From Terrimonas pollutisoli (lineage in GTDB: Bacteria; Bacteroidota; Bacteroidia; Chitinophagales; Chitinophagaceae), in NCBI RefSeq assembly GCF_029360765.1, contig NZ_JARKNA010000001.1:186001-250000 (forward strand): a stretch of DNA of 64,000 nt, in the 5' to 3' direction. Position numbers and translations under genes: made by a program. Of this stretch, positions 25,697 through 33,790 are shown piece after piece (position 1 is the first letter of the stretch; each line of letters begins with the position of its first letter). Under the pieces are notes generated by a model. It saw only the letters and a list, made by a program, of their open reading frames with translations, did not search any database and was not told where the DNA came from.

Positions 25697-25717
25697 AGAC
25701 TTTCGAAATCCTGGTTC

Positions 25718-26839
25718 TTAACTCCAGTTTTGCGCTGGTTTTTTCCAGAGTGCAGGTGCAAAGATGATGTAATAAAGGAACATCCACAGATCGAGAAAAA
25801 AGAACCAGGGCCATAGATCTTTTTCATCCATTCTCTTCATGGCATGATAAAAAATATAGCCTTGAACGATCAGCCGAATGGCAAATATTCCCAATGCGAA
25901 CCTCCAGTCGAAAAAAATGATGCTGGCAATGAACAGCGGATAAAACAAAAATTGAGTAACAAAATACAATCCCAACAAAATTTTGTGTTTGGGTTTATAA
26001 TATTTGGCAGTAGTGTAGTGCCGGGATTTTTGTTTTAGCCAACTACTCCAGGTAGTTTTTGGAATGGAGCGGGTGGTTGCTTCGGGGTCTATGACCACTG
26101 CTGTGTTTTTTTTCGTAGCCACTTTGTTTATGAACAGGTCATCGTCGCCACTGGGGATATGGTTAATAGAGGAAAAGCCTTTGTTGCGCAGAAAAATGTC
26201 TTTTTTGTAAGAAAGGTTTCTGCCCACCCCCATATACGGAGCGCCGGCAAGCGCATAAGAAAGGTATTGCAGCGCTGTATGGAAAGTTTCAAAACGTATG
26301 AGCTTATTTAGAATGCCCGATTTTTTGTGATAAGCTCCGTAACCCAGAACGATCTCAATATTGTCATCATAGCCATCCTGCATTTTTTGAATCCAATGTT
26401 CGCTGGCTGGTACGCAGTCGGCATCGGTAAGCAACAACACCTCATGCTTTGCCTCACGAATGCCAATGGATAACGGATATTTTTTCCCTTTGATCAGTTT
26501 GGCCTCGTGTGTTAATTCGACAACATTCAGCGATTTGAATGTCTTTTTTAACTCCTGCAAAACGTATTTGGAATCATCCACTGAATTGTCATTTACGGCC
26601 ACCACTTCGTACGTGCTGGGATATTGCTGAACGAGAATGCCGGGCAGGTTTCTTGCGAGGTTCTCATCTTCGTCGCGGCTGCAGATGATGACGGAAACAG
26701 GATGCTGCTGCGATTGTTGCTTTTGTCTGGATTTGTAAAAAGCAATGCGGCTAAAAAACCAGGTATAATAAAATACCTGTATGGTGGTGGTGGTCAGAAA
26801 GAGATAAAAAACGATTTCTCCCCAGTTGATGGTTGGCAT
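25718..26839 (-). CDS. Family 2 glycosyltransferase, membrane-bound
   Basis: The 373-residue protein has an N-terminal TM (VFYLFLTTTTIQVFYYTWFF) and a GT-A domain (VSVIICSRDEDENLARNLPG, the VNDNSVDD motif, LLTDADCVP, and GDDDLFINK). Its acceptor-site RSIPKTTWSSWLKQKSRHY is the QxxRW-like region, and about three C-terminal TM helices follow. This is the processive-type GT2 layout. Donor and acceptor are unknown. The ATG at 26839 directly follows a TTG-N19-TACCTTCG promoter. Confidence 0.88.
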   Translation of the reverse strand: MPTINWGEIVFYLFLTTTTIQVFYYTWFFSRIAFYKSRQKQQSQQHPVSVIICSRDEDENLARNLPGILVQQYPSTYEVVAVNDNSVDDSKYVLQELKKTFKSLNVVELTHEAKLIKGKKYPLSIGIREAKHEVLLLTDADCVPASEHWIQKMQDGYDDNIEIVLGYGAYHKKSGILNKLIRFETFHTALQYLSYALAGAPYMGVGRNLSYKKDIFLRNKGFSSINHIPSGDDDLFINKVATKKNTAVVIDPEATTRSIPKTTWSSWLKQKSRHYTTAKYYKPKHKILLGLYFVTQFLFYPLFIASIIFFDWRFALGIFAIRLIVQGYIFYHAMKRMDEKDLWPWFFFLDLWMFLYYIIFAPALWKKPAQNWS

Positions 26840-26844
26840 AACGG

Positions 26845-26874
26845 CGAAGGTAGAAAGCAATGGGCAATAGGCAA
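26845..26874 (-). promoter_or_regulatory. GT2 gene promoter (TTG-N19-TACCTTCG)
   Basis: The -7 element is 26845-26852 and the -33 TTG 26872-26874; the latter belongs to a run of ATTGCC repeats. Confidence 0.55.
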
Positions 26875-26950
26875 TAAACAATAAGCAAAAATTGAAATCA
26901 GTTCATCTGCCGGAGGATCTATTGCCGGTTGCCAATTGCCAATTGTCCAT
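26853..26950. repeat. ATTGCC-type low-complexity repeat in a divergent promoter region
   Basis: Repeated GGGCAATAGGCAATA and TTGCCAATTGCCAATTGTCC words between the GT2 gene and tgt. Confidence 0.55.
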
Positions 26951-26972
26951 TGCCTGTTGACAGCTAACTTTG
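26943..26972 (+). promoter_or_regulatory. tgt promoter (TTG-N19-TAACTTTG)
   Basis: The -33 TTG is 26943-26945 and the -7 TAACTTTG 26965-26972. The ATG follows eight bases later. Confidence 0.65.
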
Positions 26973-26980
26973 CGTCCTTT

Positions 26981-28120
26981 ATGGCAGCACTGCAATTTCA
27001 ATTGGAGAAAACAGATACCGGTTCTAAAGCGAGGACAGGAAAAATAAAGACAGATCATGGAGAAGTGCTCACACCGATATTTATGCCGGTTGGAACTGTT
27101 GGGAGTGTAAAAGCGGTAACCCAGCAACAACTAATCAATGATGTAAAGGCCCAGATCATTTTGGGAAATACCTACCATCTGTATTTAAGACCGGGCCTGG
27201 AAGTTTTGGAAAAGGCAGGGGGTTTGCACCGCTTCAATGGTTGGCAAAGACCGATACTGACCGACAGCGGGGGATACCAGGTATTTTCGTTGGCTGGTAC
27301 CCGTATCATCAAAGAGGAGGGAGTTACCTTTCAATCTCATATCGACGGTTCCCGGCATCTTTTCAGCCCTGAATATGTCATGGATATCCAGCGGATTATT
27401 GGCGGGGATATCATCATGGCATTTGACGAATGTCCACCTGGAGGAAGTGATTTTACCTATGCCAGGACTTCCATGGAACTTACTCATCGCTGGCTCGACC
27501 GGTGCTGGACCCGCTTTCATGGTACGGCTGATAAATATGGCTATACACAAAATTTATTTCCCATTGTACAGGGCGGAACTTTTAAAGAACTCCGCAAACA
27601 ATCCTGCGAATATATTTCTTCAAAGGATGCTACCGGCAATGCCATCGGCGGACTGAGCGTCGGAGAACCCGAACCGGTGATGTACGAGATATGCAATTGG
27701 TGTTGTGACCATCTACCGCAGAACAAACCCCGTTACCTGATGGGTGTAGGAACACCCTGGAATATTTTAGAATGCATAGGAATGGGTGTAGATATGTTTG
27801 ATTGTGTAATGCCGACCCGCAATGGCCGCAATGCCATGTTGTTCACCACCCAAGGAGTTTTGAACATCGATAATAAAAAATGGGAATTTGATTTTTCTCC
27901 GATAGATGAGGGGCTGGCATGTGAAGTAAGCAACTATTACAGCAAAGCCTACTTGCGCCACCTGATGAAGTCAAAAGAGTTTTTGGGACTAACTATTGCC
28001 AGCATTCACAACCTCGCTTTTTATTTATGGTTGGTAGGTGAGGCCCGCAGGCATATTGAATTGGGTGACTTTGCCAGTTGGAAAAACGGAATGATTGAGG
28101 TGCTGAAAACAAAACTATAG
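26981..28120 (+). CDS. tgt: Queuine/preQ1 tRNA-guanine transglycosylase
   Basis: Tgt exchanges G34 for preQ1 in GUN-anticodon tRNAs. The 379-residue protein shows the substrate motif LTDSGGYQVFSL, DECPPGGSDF, the nucleophile region GVDMFDCVMPTRNGRNA and AYLRHLMKSKE. The usual zinc motif CxCxxC before YSxAYLxHL reads LxCxxS here (GLACEVSNYYSKAYLRHL), so two zinc cysteines are missing. I believe this is common in Bacteroidota Tgt. The ATG at 26981 is set by the promoter; a longer frame crosses it. Confidence 0.93.
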   Translation: MAALQFQLEKTDTGSKARTGKIKTDHGEVLTPIFMPVGTVGSVKAVTQQQLINDVKAQIILGNTYHLYLRPGLEVLEKAGGLHRFNGWQRPILTDSGGYQVFSLAGTRIIKEEGVTFQSHIDGSRHLFSPEYVMDIQRIIGGDIIMAFDECPPGGSDFTYARTSMELTHRWLDRCWTRFHGTADKYGYTQNLFPIVQGGTFKELRKQSCEYISSKDATGNAIGGLSVGEPEPVMYEICNWCCDHLPQNKPRYLMGVGTPWNILECIGMGVDMFDCVMPTRNGRNAMLFTTQGVLNIDNKKWEFDFSPIDEGLACEVSNYYSKAYLRHLMKSKEFLGLTIASIHNLAFYLWLVGEARRHIELGDFASWKNGMIEVLKTKL

Positions 28121-28780
28121 TTTATACAAACCATTTTTTATGGCGAAGATCACCAGGCCCACTCTTGACTGTACATTCAATTTTTTAAAAAGGTCATCCC
28201 TGTACCCGTCTACGGTTCGGGGACTTATCTGCATGCTGCTGGCAATGTCTTTATATGTCATTTCTGTGCAGGCGTATTTCAGGAAGGCGATCTCTTTTTC
28301 AGATAATTCAGAAACGAGGCTCACCTCACTTCCTCTTTTTTCTTCATGTGTTAAATAATTCAGCATTTTATTACTGACCAGTTCATTCATAAAAAATCCT
28401 GAATCCCTTATGCTGTCCAGCGCCTGTTTGAATAAGGCAGGTTTGCTGTCTTTTAAAATATATCCTCTTGCTCCGGCCTTCAGCATACTAATCACCACTT
28501 CATCATTATCCATCATGCTCAGGATAAGAATTTTTATCGACGGTGCATTTTGTTTGATCCAGGCAGCTGTTTCGAATCCATTCATTTCCGGCATGGTGAT
28601 GTCCAGCAGTATAATGTCGGGAACAGCATGAATTTGTAATTGATTAATAAAATCCTTTCCATTATCGGCTTCAAACAAAACAGTATAACCTTCAAAAGAA
28701 TTGATCAATGCCGCAAGCCCGTTACGGAGCAGCGAATGATCATCTACTAACGCTATGCTGGTATTATTTTTATTCATCAT
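28115..28780 (-). CDS. NarL/LuxR-type response regulator
   Basis: The 221-residue protein has a receiver domain (LVDDHSLLRNGLAALI; phospho-acceptor D60 in DIILLDITMPEMNG) and a LuxR-type HTH (LSEKEIAFLKYACTEMTYKD, SPRTVDGYRDDLFKKL). It overlaps the kinase gene upstream by 11 bases. Its stop is shared tail-to-tail with tgt within CTATAG. It is the output partner of the HisKA_3 kinase. Confidence 0.93.
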   Translation of the reverse strand: MMNKNNTSIALVDDHSLLRNGLAALINSFEGYTVLFEADNGKDFINQLQIHAVPDIILLDITMPEMNGFETAAWIKQNAPSIKILILSMMDNDEVVISMLKAGARGYILKDSKPALFKQALDSIRDSGFFMNELVSNKMLNYLTHEEKRGSEVSLVSELSEKEIAFLKYACTEMTYKDIASSMQISPRTVDGYRDDLFKKLNVQSRVGLVIFAIKNGLYKL

Positions 28781-29549
28781 TGTCTTTCTTTATCGAAATG
28801 GTAACAGTAGTTCCCTCTCCTTGTTCACTTTTGATAGCCAGGTCGGCATTGATCATCTTCGCACGGTTCCTCAGGTTTTGTAAACCAACACCGCCTGGAT
28901 TTTTGCCCACATCAAAACCTTTTCCGTTGTCTGTAATCTTTATTACCAGTTTATCATTTTCTTTCCTGGCATCCAAATGTATGGTATCGGCGGCGGCATG
29001 TTTGATAATATTGTTAATAATTTCCTGGATCATCCGGAAAAGAATGATGGGCTTATCGCTGCCAGGCAAAGGCAAATTTTCGTCGTAATAAATATGTGTC
29101 GTGTACTTTCCGGTTTTTTGCAGATCGCCCAATAATTTAGTAACAGGGGGAAGCCAGCCGTTATTTCTTATATGATCTGCATTGAGTGAATGGCTGAGGT
29201 TGCGTAAGTCAGCAATAGCTTTTCCCATCAGATCGTCCATCAGGTTTATTTTTTCAGCATCGGTAGATGGGTTCAGCGTATTCAGGTTGATACGAACAAG
29301 ACTTAAAACCTGGCCAATATTATCATGGATCTCCCGGCTGATGTCGTTAAATGTATGTTCCTGTATTTCCAGTTTTGATTTAAGCAAGGTCTGCTCAAAG
29401 GCGATGTTCATTCGTTCCTGTTCCAGCAATAATTTGTTTTTTCGCTTCAGGTAGATCCGGAAAAGAAAAAAGCCAGATACTACCAGTAACAACACAAAAA
29501 TGCTTACAGAAACTACTGTTAATATAAGTTCTAACTTTTCTTTTTGCAT
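28770..29549 (-). CDS. HisKA_3 sensor histidine kinase
   Basis: The 259-residue protein has one N-terminal TM (ILTVVSVSIFVLLLVVSGFF), a linker, the HisKA_3 H-box with H75 (FNDISREIHDNIGQVLSLVR), and a HATPase domain (MIQEIINNIIKHA, ITDNGKGFDVG, GVGLQNLRNRAKMI). It has no sensor domain of its own. The adjacent membrane protein, whose gene overlaps it by 19 bases, may provide sensing. Confidence 0.92.
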   Translation of the reverse strand: MQKEKLELILTVVSVSIFVLLLVVSGFFLFRIYLKRKNKLLLEQERMNIAFEQTLLKSKLEIQEHTFNDISREIHDNIGQVLSLVRINLNTLNPSTDAEKINLMDDLMGKAIADLRNLSHSLNADHIRNNGWLPPVTKLLGDLQKTGKYTTHIYYDENLPLPGSDKPIILFRMIQEIINNIIKHAAADTIHLDARKENDKLVIKITDNGKGFDVGKNPGGVGLQNLRNRAKMINADLAIKSEQGEGTTVTISIKKDNDE

Positions 29550-30181
29550 AAATAAAAGGCCCTGGTAAAACAGCTATACATGAATATACTCATTATATGG
29601 GGTATCATTTGATAAAGGCGCATACCCCAAAGCTTAGCGTCATAAGCTAACAAAAATTTATAAAAACTAAATGCGATGTTGACAACGGGGTAGAAAGTGA
29701 CGACACCAATAACAATCCAAATCAGCGGGTGCCATTTTTTTTCCTCTGCCCTATTATCCAGTTTAAAATAATTGAACAGGAAAAGAATGGCATTTAAGGT
29801 CGTGAGCATAGATCCCGTCAAAAAAACATAGTTATTGTAGATTCGAATGGGTTGAATAAGAAGATAGGTGATGATTACGGCTGTCAAATAAACAACCAGC
29901 AAACCCATTATCCATTTTTTGGATGGACGGTTAAAGGGAATGCTGGTGAAAAGAAAAGAGAAAAAGACAGTTGCCAGGGGATTATAAATGTTATACATCA
30001 AACCTGTTGAATGAATTAGGTTTGAGTATGAGAGAAGGGTAGCGGTGGTTTCCTGTATAAATACATACAAGAGGTAAAAGGGTAATAGGTACAGATTCCT
30101 GCTTTTGAGATGTTTTCGGTAAAGCAGTCCTACTACTGCACTAAGCAGCAGGACTGCCAGATAACAGATAGTTAGCCACAT
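29531..30181 (-). CDS. Seven-helix-like membrane protein, candidate sensor
   Basis: The 216-residue protein is almost entirely hydrophobic, with about seven TM segments (MWLTICYLAVLLLSAVVGLL at the N-terminus). I do not recognise the family. It overlaps the kinase gene and starts two bases after the stop of the 30184 gene, so all four minus-strand genes look co-transcribed. A sensory role for the TM-only kinase is an inference from this arrangement. Confidence 0.65.
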   Translation of the reverse strand: MWLTICYLAVLLLSAVVGLLYRKHLKSRNLYLLPFYLLYVFIQETTATLLSYSNLIHSTGLMYNIYNPLATVFFSFLFTSIPFNRPSKKWIMGLLVVYLTAVIITYLLIQPIRIYNNYVFLTGSMLTTLNAILFLFNYFKLDNRAEEKKWHPLIWIVIGVVTFYPVVNIAFSFYKFLLAYDAKLWGMRLYQMIPHIMSIFMYSCFTRAFYLCKKKS

Positions 30182-30183
30182 GT

Positions 30184-30519
30184 TTACGGAATTAAGGTGC
30201 CCTGGTTATAAGGTGGAGTGGGTGGGGGTGGTGTTCCATCTTTGCCTTCACTGTAACCATCGGTCAGGGGATGTCCGTCCTTATAGGGCCATAAGATCAC
30301 AGTTACTCTACCCGCCTGCGGATCTTCTTTCGGGTATTTCCCAAAGAAAATTCTTAGCTCATCAGCTAATGGCATTTTTTCGTTTAGCCAGTCCATTAAT
30401 TCCCTCCCGGTAAATGATACGGTAAGGGTTTTTTTGGCGAGTTCTGTTGTAGGTTCTGTGGAGCGTTCATACTCCTCGATCATCAGGTTAGCTTCGCTAA
30501 CGGGGATAGGTCCTTGCAT
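30184..30519 (-). CDS. Small protein with proline-rich tail, unknown function
   Basis: The 111-residue soluble protein has an N-terminal region (PIPVSEANLMIEEYERSTEP), a central alpha/beta stretch (LTVSFTGRELMDWLNEKMPL, RVTVILWPYKDG) and a PPPPTPPYNQGTLIP tail. The family is not recognised. It is the first gene of the minus-strand signalling operon and faces the caspase gene across a 514-base gap. Confidence 0.6.
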   Translation of the reverse strand: MQGPIPVSEANLMIEEYERSTEPTTELAKKTLTVSFTGRELMDWLNEKMPLADELRIFFGKYPKEDPQAGRVTVILWPYKDGHPLTDGYSEGKDGTPPPPTPPYNQGTLIP

Positions 30520-30676
30520 ACAATTTTGATTTTGGTGATTTGTGGCGTTAAGTTAAATAACTGCATCCTATTTACAACAGAGTCAATGAGAATTGGGTGA
30601 TAAAACAGCAGCTACCGTGAAAAACACGGTATGGATTTACCGTTAAAAGACACCTGATAATTGGGTCAAAGATCGC

Positions 30677-30707
30677 TTGACTGCTCTCTACATCTGTCTC
30701 AACTTTG
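30677..30707 (+). promoter_or_regulatory. Putative promoter (TTG-N20-CAACTTTG)
   Basis: TTG at 30677-30679 and a -7-like CAACTTTG at 30700-30707, one mismatch from TAnnTTTG. It precedes the candidate RNA. Confidence 0.35.
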
Positions 30708-30712
30708 TGGCA

Positions 30713-30840
30713 TCGTCGGGCCTTTAAACAACTAAACAACCATTGACCATTAAACCTTATTCCGTTTAGGCCTTAATCCGGACATATACACCTGCCGTCT
30801 GTTAGCCTTAGCAGCGGCAGGACTTTTTTTATAAGAAAAG
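30713..30840 (+). ncRNA. Candidate small RNA in the divergent caspase/kinase gap
   Basis: A promoter-like element at 30677-30707 and a strong terminator at 30791-30840 bracket about 125 bases with no credible open frame. No plus-strand gene upstream explains the terminator. The body contains an imperfect hairpin (GGCCTTTAAAC ... GTTTAGGCC). No RNA family is recognised. The remainder of the 30520-31033 gap shows nothing clear. Confidence 0.35.
30791..30840 (+). terminator. Strong rho-independent terminator without an upstream gene
   Basis: CCTGCCG/CGGCAGG stem, extended by CTG/CAG across a bulged T, followed by a T7 run. Confidence 0.75.
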
Positions 30841-31033
30841 GTATAAATTAGCATTCGGTTATAGTTTTCAACTGGCCGGCATTTTTTGTAGCCTGGATCG
30901 TTTTTCTTTCTCTTTAGTAGCATCATTTCCCAAAGTTTGAGGTTTAAGAAGGTTAGTGCATGTGAGTAGACATTGCTGTACCTGTCACTTGTTCAGTAAC
31001 TAACAATTTTGCTATACATCAAACTCAACAATC

Positions 31034-31852
31034 ATGGAAAAAAAACTTGCGCTGTGCATCGGGATCAATGATTATCCGGGCACAGGTAGTGACCTTTCTG
31101 GTTGCGTCAATGACGCCAATGATTGGTCAAAACTGCTTTCTCAAAAAGGATATACTGTGGCGAAACTAATAGACAAGGAGGCTACAGGAAAAAATATCCG
31201 CGAAAGCCTGAAAGCAATGATTGTGCAGGCAGTGAAAGGTGATTCAATTTTTATTCAATATTCGGGGCACGGTACTTATATACCCGATAAAGATGGCGAC
31301 GAATCGGATGGTACCGATGAGTGTTTATGTCCTTACGATTTGTACACGAAAGGCCCCATTTCAGATGATGAGTTAAATGACTTGTTTACCTCCAAAAAAC
31401 CAGGTGTCAGAATGGTTTTCTTTTCTGACTCCTGCCACTCGGGCACTGTTACCCGGTTTGCACCCATTACTACGCCGCCGACAACGACCGGTAAAAATGC
31501 ACCTGTTCGAAAAGTAAAGTTTTTACCGCCTGCCAATTTTTTATCACAACGTGACCTGAACAAATTAGGGATGATCAGGACATTTCGCCGTTCTTCACCC
31601 CCCGGCAGATATGGCAGTTTATTGATGTCGGGCTGCCAGGATACAGAATATAGTTATGATGCGTTCTTTCAAAATCGACCTAATGGCGCTTTCACCTTTG
31701 TTGCGTTACAAACATTGAAGAATTTAAAAACTTCAGCTACTTACCTGGATTGGTATAAAGCTATTCGCAAAGCGTTACCATCACAGCAATATCCCCAATC
31801 TCCTAATCTTTATGGTTCGGCCACCATGAAACGGTGGAAGATTTTTTCCTGA
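31034..31852 (+). CDS. Caspase family (C14) cysteine peptidase
   Basis: The 272-residue protein starts LALCIGINDYPGTGSDLSGC and has the catalytic dyad H79 (IQYSGHGT) and C134 (FFSDSCHSGT). The acidic, potentially calcium-binding loop DKDGDESDGTDECLCPYD is typical of metacaspase-like enzymes, which cleave after Arg or Lys. Near the C-terminus is LLMSGCQDTEYSYD, then GAFTFVALQTL. No signal peptide or extra domain is present, so it is a bare cytosolic protease domain. Two small genes follow on the same strand with gaps of 33 and 36 bases. Confidence 0.92.
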   Translation: MEKKLALCIGINDYPGTGSDLSGCVNDANDWSKLLSQKGYTVAKLIDKEATGKNIRESLKAMIVQAVKGDSIFIQYSGHGTYIPDKDGDESDGTDECLCPYDLYTKGPISDDELNDLFTSKKPGVRMVFFSDSCHSGTVTRFAPITTPPTTTGKNAPVRKVKFLPPANFLSQRDLNKLGMIRTFRRSSPPGRYGSLLMSGCQDTEYSYDAFFQNRPNGAFTFVALQTLKNLKTSATYLDWYKAIRKALPSQQYPQSPNLYGSATMKRWKIFS

Positions 31853-31885
31853 GACAAAAACATTTTTTACTCAAATTATCCAATT

Positions 31886-32329
31886 ATGACAATGGTAAGT
31901 TATTTGAAAAGAATACCGGTTTTCCTGCTCGTGATTCTTCTTTTTGTTTCCTGCAGGGTTACACTGGTTCCGGAATACAGTGCGCAGTTGGAAGACCAGA
32001 TAGCCAAAACGGCTAAGGCCACTGATAAGCTCTATATTGATATGCTGGATGTACCGGTGAACAACAGGACCTACGAAAATTTCAAGGAGAGGTACAATGA
32101 AATTGAGTCGGAGATCAATTCGATCAAACTTAAAAATGAAGCGAGACCCAAGAATGCTGACTTCCTGGTAATAAACAAAAACCTGAAAGATGCTTTTGCT
32201 GAGGCTAAAAAATATCATAAAGAAAATTCGACGCTGGCAGATGGCGAAGCAAAAGCTTACCAGGCAACGTTAGCGGGTTTTTGGAAGCCACTTTATATAG
32301 CTGAATTGGCATTAAAACCACGGAAATAG
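31886..32329 (+). CDS. Small lipoprotein, caspase operon
   Basis: The 147-residue protein has a lipoprotein signal (KRIPVFLLVILLFVSC, lipid-bearing Cys at residue 23). A charged, largely helical body follows (SAQLEDQIAKTAKATDKLYI, ENFKERYNEIESEINSIKLK). No family is recognised. It lies 33 bases after the caspase gene and is likely co-transcribed. A second ATG two codons in is also possible. Confidence 0.65.
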   Translation: MTMVSYLKRIPVFLLVILLFVSCRVTLVPEYSAQLEDQIAKTAKATDKLYIDMLDVPVNNRTYENFKERYNEIESEINSIKLKNEARPKNADFLVINKNLKDAFAEAKKYHKENSTLADGEAKAYQATLAGFWKPLYIAELALKPRK

Positions 32330-32365
32330 TGATTGTTCTATTTTTTCAACTAAAAAAAGATTTAT

Positions 32366-32686
32366 ATGGCATTTGAAATAAATGAAGTTGTTGCACAAAT
32401 GTTAGGAGCTGTAAAAGCTTCTGTAAAGGATGACTGGAAATTAGTAAAAGAAACTGCAGGCACTTTTTTACAAACCCGCCAGGACAGGTTGGAGTTGCTG
32501 GCCAGTTTACGATTGAACAATGAGATAAGTCAGAAATTCTTTCTCAAAAGATTGGAAGACGAAAAAAAAATACTGGAATCGGAATTGCATTCCGTGGCTA
32601 TTCTGACCAAGGCCGCTGCCCAGAGAGCTGCGAATGCGGCTATTGACGTATTGAGTAAAGCCGTGGCGAAACTGCTGCCCTTGTAG
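32366..32686 (+). CDS. Small helical protein, caspase operon
   Basis: The 106-residue protein is predicted to be all-helical. It has an amphipathic N-terminal half (INEVVAQMLGAVKASVKDDW) and an alanine-rich C-terminal helix (VAILTKAAAQRAANAAIDVL) that could associate with membranes. No family is recognised. It is the last gene of the caspase operon and converges on cvfB with an 11-base gap. Confidence 0.6.
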   Translation: MAFEINEVVAQMLGAVKASVKDDWKLVKETAGTFLQTRQDRLELLASLRLNNEISQKFFLKRLEDEKKILESELHSVAILTKAAAQRAANAAIDVLSKAVAKLLPL

Positions 32687-32697
32687 GAACACTGGGT

Positions 32698-33531
32698 TTA
32701 ATTTTCCACTAGCTTAATACCCGTTGAGGTAAATTCTATTTTCCGTTGTTTATACAAAAGCCCGGTCGTCATCTTGAATGTTTTTTTGCTCATTGCAAAG
32801 AAGGAATAAATGTCTTCCGGTGAAGATTTATCATGATAGGGTAAGTAGCCGTCATTTTCTTTTAACAGTCTTAATACTTTTTCGCTTTCATTTTCAACAC
32901 GGCCATAACCCGGCTTACCGGCTACAACGTCGATCTTGTTGCCGGGTAAGATGGTTTTAATAAATCCTTCAAAACGATCGCCAATTTCAACATCCCTATA
33001 TACTTCATTAAAGTGTAAGACTCCCGTATGCTTATTATTTATAATGACCACATACCCTAAATCGCTACGTCGATAAACCAACAGGTCAACAATATCTTTT
33101 TCTTTGACCGTGAGCTCATCATTTGAGAGAAATTGATCGACTCTTTCGGTGGCTGCCAAACGTCCCGTTTGTTGATCGAGATATATTTTTACAATGTATT
33201 CGCCCATCGGTCGCATAAAACTTACCTGTTGCGACTTGGGTACAAATAAATCTTTCATTAATCCCCAGTCTAAAAAGGCACCCTGAGGCGTAGTGCTAAC
33301 CACTTTCAATTTTACAATATCTCCTAAGACAGCTTTTGGCTTTAGCGTTGTCGCAATAATCCTGTCTTCACTATCATGGTATAGGAAAACGTTTAATTCA
33401 TCACCTGTTTTAGTGCCGGGCGGCACAAATCGTTTTGGCAAAAGGATACCTTCTGCACCGTCATCCAGGAACGCACCCATCGGTTTTTGTTTGATTACCT
33501 TCAGCAGGTTATACTCACCTATTTTAATCAT
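32698..33531 (-). CDS. CvfB-type S1-like RNA-binding protein
   Basis: The 277-residue protein shows the CvfB arrangement of three S1-like domains and a winged-helix end. Markers are IGEYNLLKVIKQKPMGAFLD, then TTPQGAFLDWGLMKDLFVP, a third S1-like VYRDVEIGDRFEGFIKTILP and the C-terminal GYLPYHDKSSPEDIYSFFAM. CvfB homologues affect virulence-gene expression in Gram-positive bacteria. The ATG at 33531 is chosen over an upstream TTG at 33552; a TTAACTTTG -7-like element lies just before both. Confidence 0.88.
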   Translation of the reverse strand: MIKIGEYNLLKVIKQKPMGAFLDDGAEGILLPKRFVPPGTKTGDELNVFLYHDSEDRIIATTLKPKAVLGDIVKLKVVSTTPQGAFLDWGLMKDLFVPKSQQVSFMRPMGEYIVKIYLDQQTGRLAATERVDQFLSNDELTVKEKDIVDLLVYRRSDLGYVVIINNKHTGVLHFNEVYRDVEIGDRFEGFIKTILPGNKIDVVAGKPGYGRVENESEKVLRLLKENDGYLPYHDKSSPEDIYSFFAMSKKTFKMTTGLLYKQRKIEFTSTGIKLVEN

Positions 33532-33627
33532 ATATTCATTGACTGGCGGCAAAGTTAACCTATTGATGCCCGGTCTTGAATTATTGGCGTTTTTAATTTG
33601 GCAGATGTACCAGGCTGCCGGTCAATT

Positions 33628-33790
33628 GGGTGCATTCCAAATTCCCGAACTTCTTTTATTAGCCACAAAGCCCACTGAGATTTACACAGAGGTCTTGAAA
33701 ATGTTTTCTCTGTGTGCCCTGTGCCTTCTTTGTGTATTCCCTGTGGTTATATTTTTACCTGTTAGTGTGGCGACAATTTGGAATGCACCC
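33628..33790. mobile_element. MITE-like element, copy 2, with 7-bp target duplication
   Basis: 163 bp with perfect 16-bp terminal inverted repeats GGGTGCATTCCAAATT (33628-33643) and AATTTGGAATGCACCC (33775-33790). It is flanked by GGTCAAT on both sides (33620-33626 and 33791-33797). The interior can fold on itself (ACACAGAG ... CTCTGTGT). It has no coding capacity, and it fills the 33553-33892 gap together with about 100 bases of A/T-rich leader of the permease gene. Confidence 0.85.

Noticed and set aside
30184..32686. Known CRISPR-linked or gasdermin-type caspase defence system
   Set aside because: No gasdermin, CRISPR array, Cas gene, NACHT or TPR-CHAT protein is present; the caspase is a bare C14 domain, so no known system name is applied.
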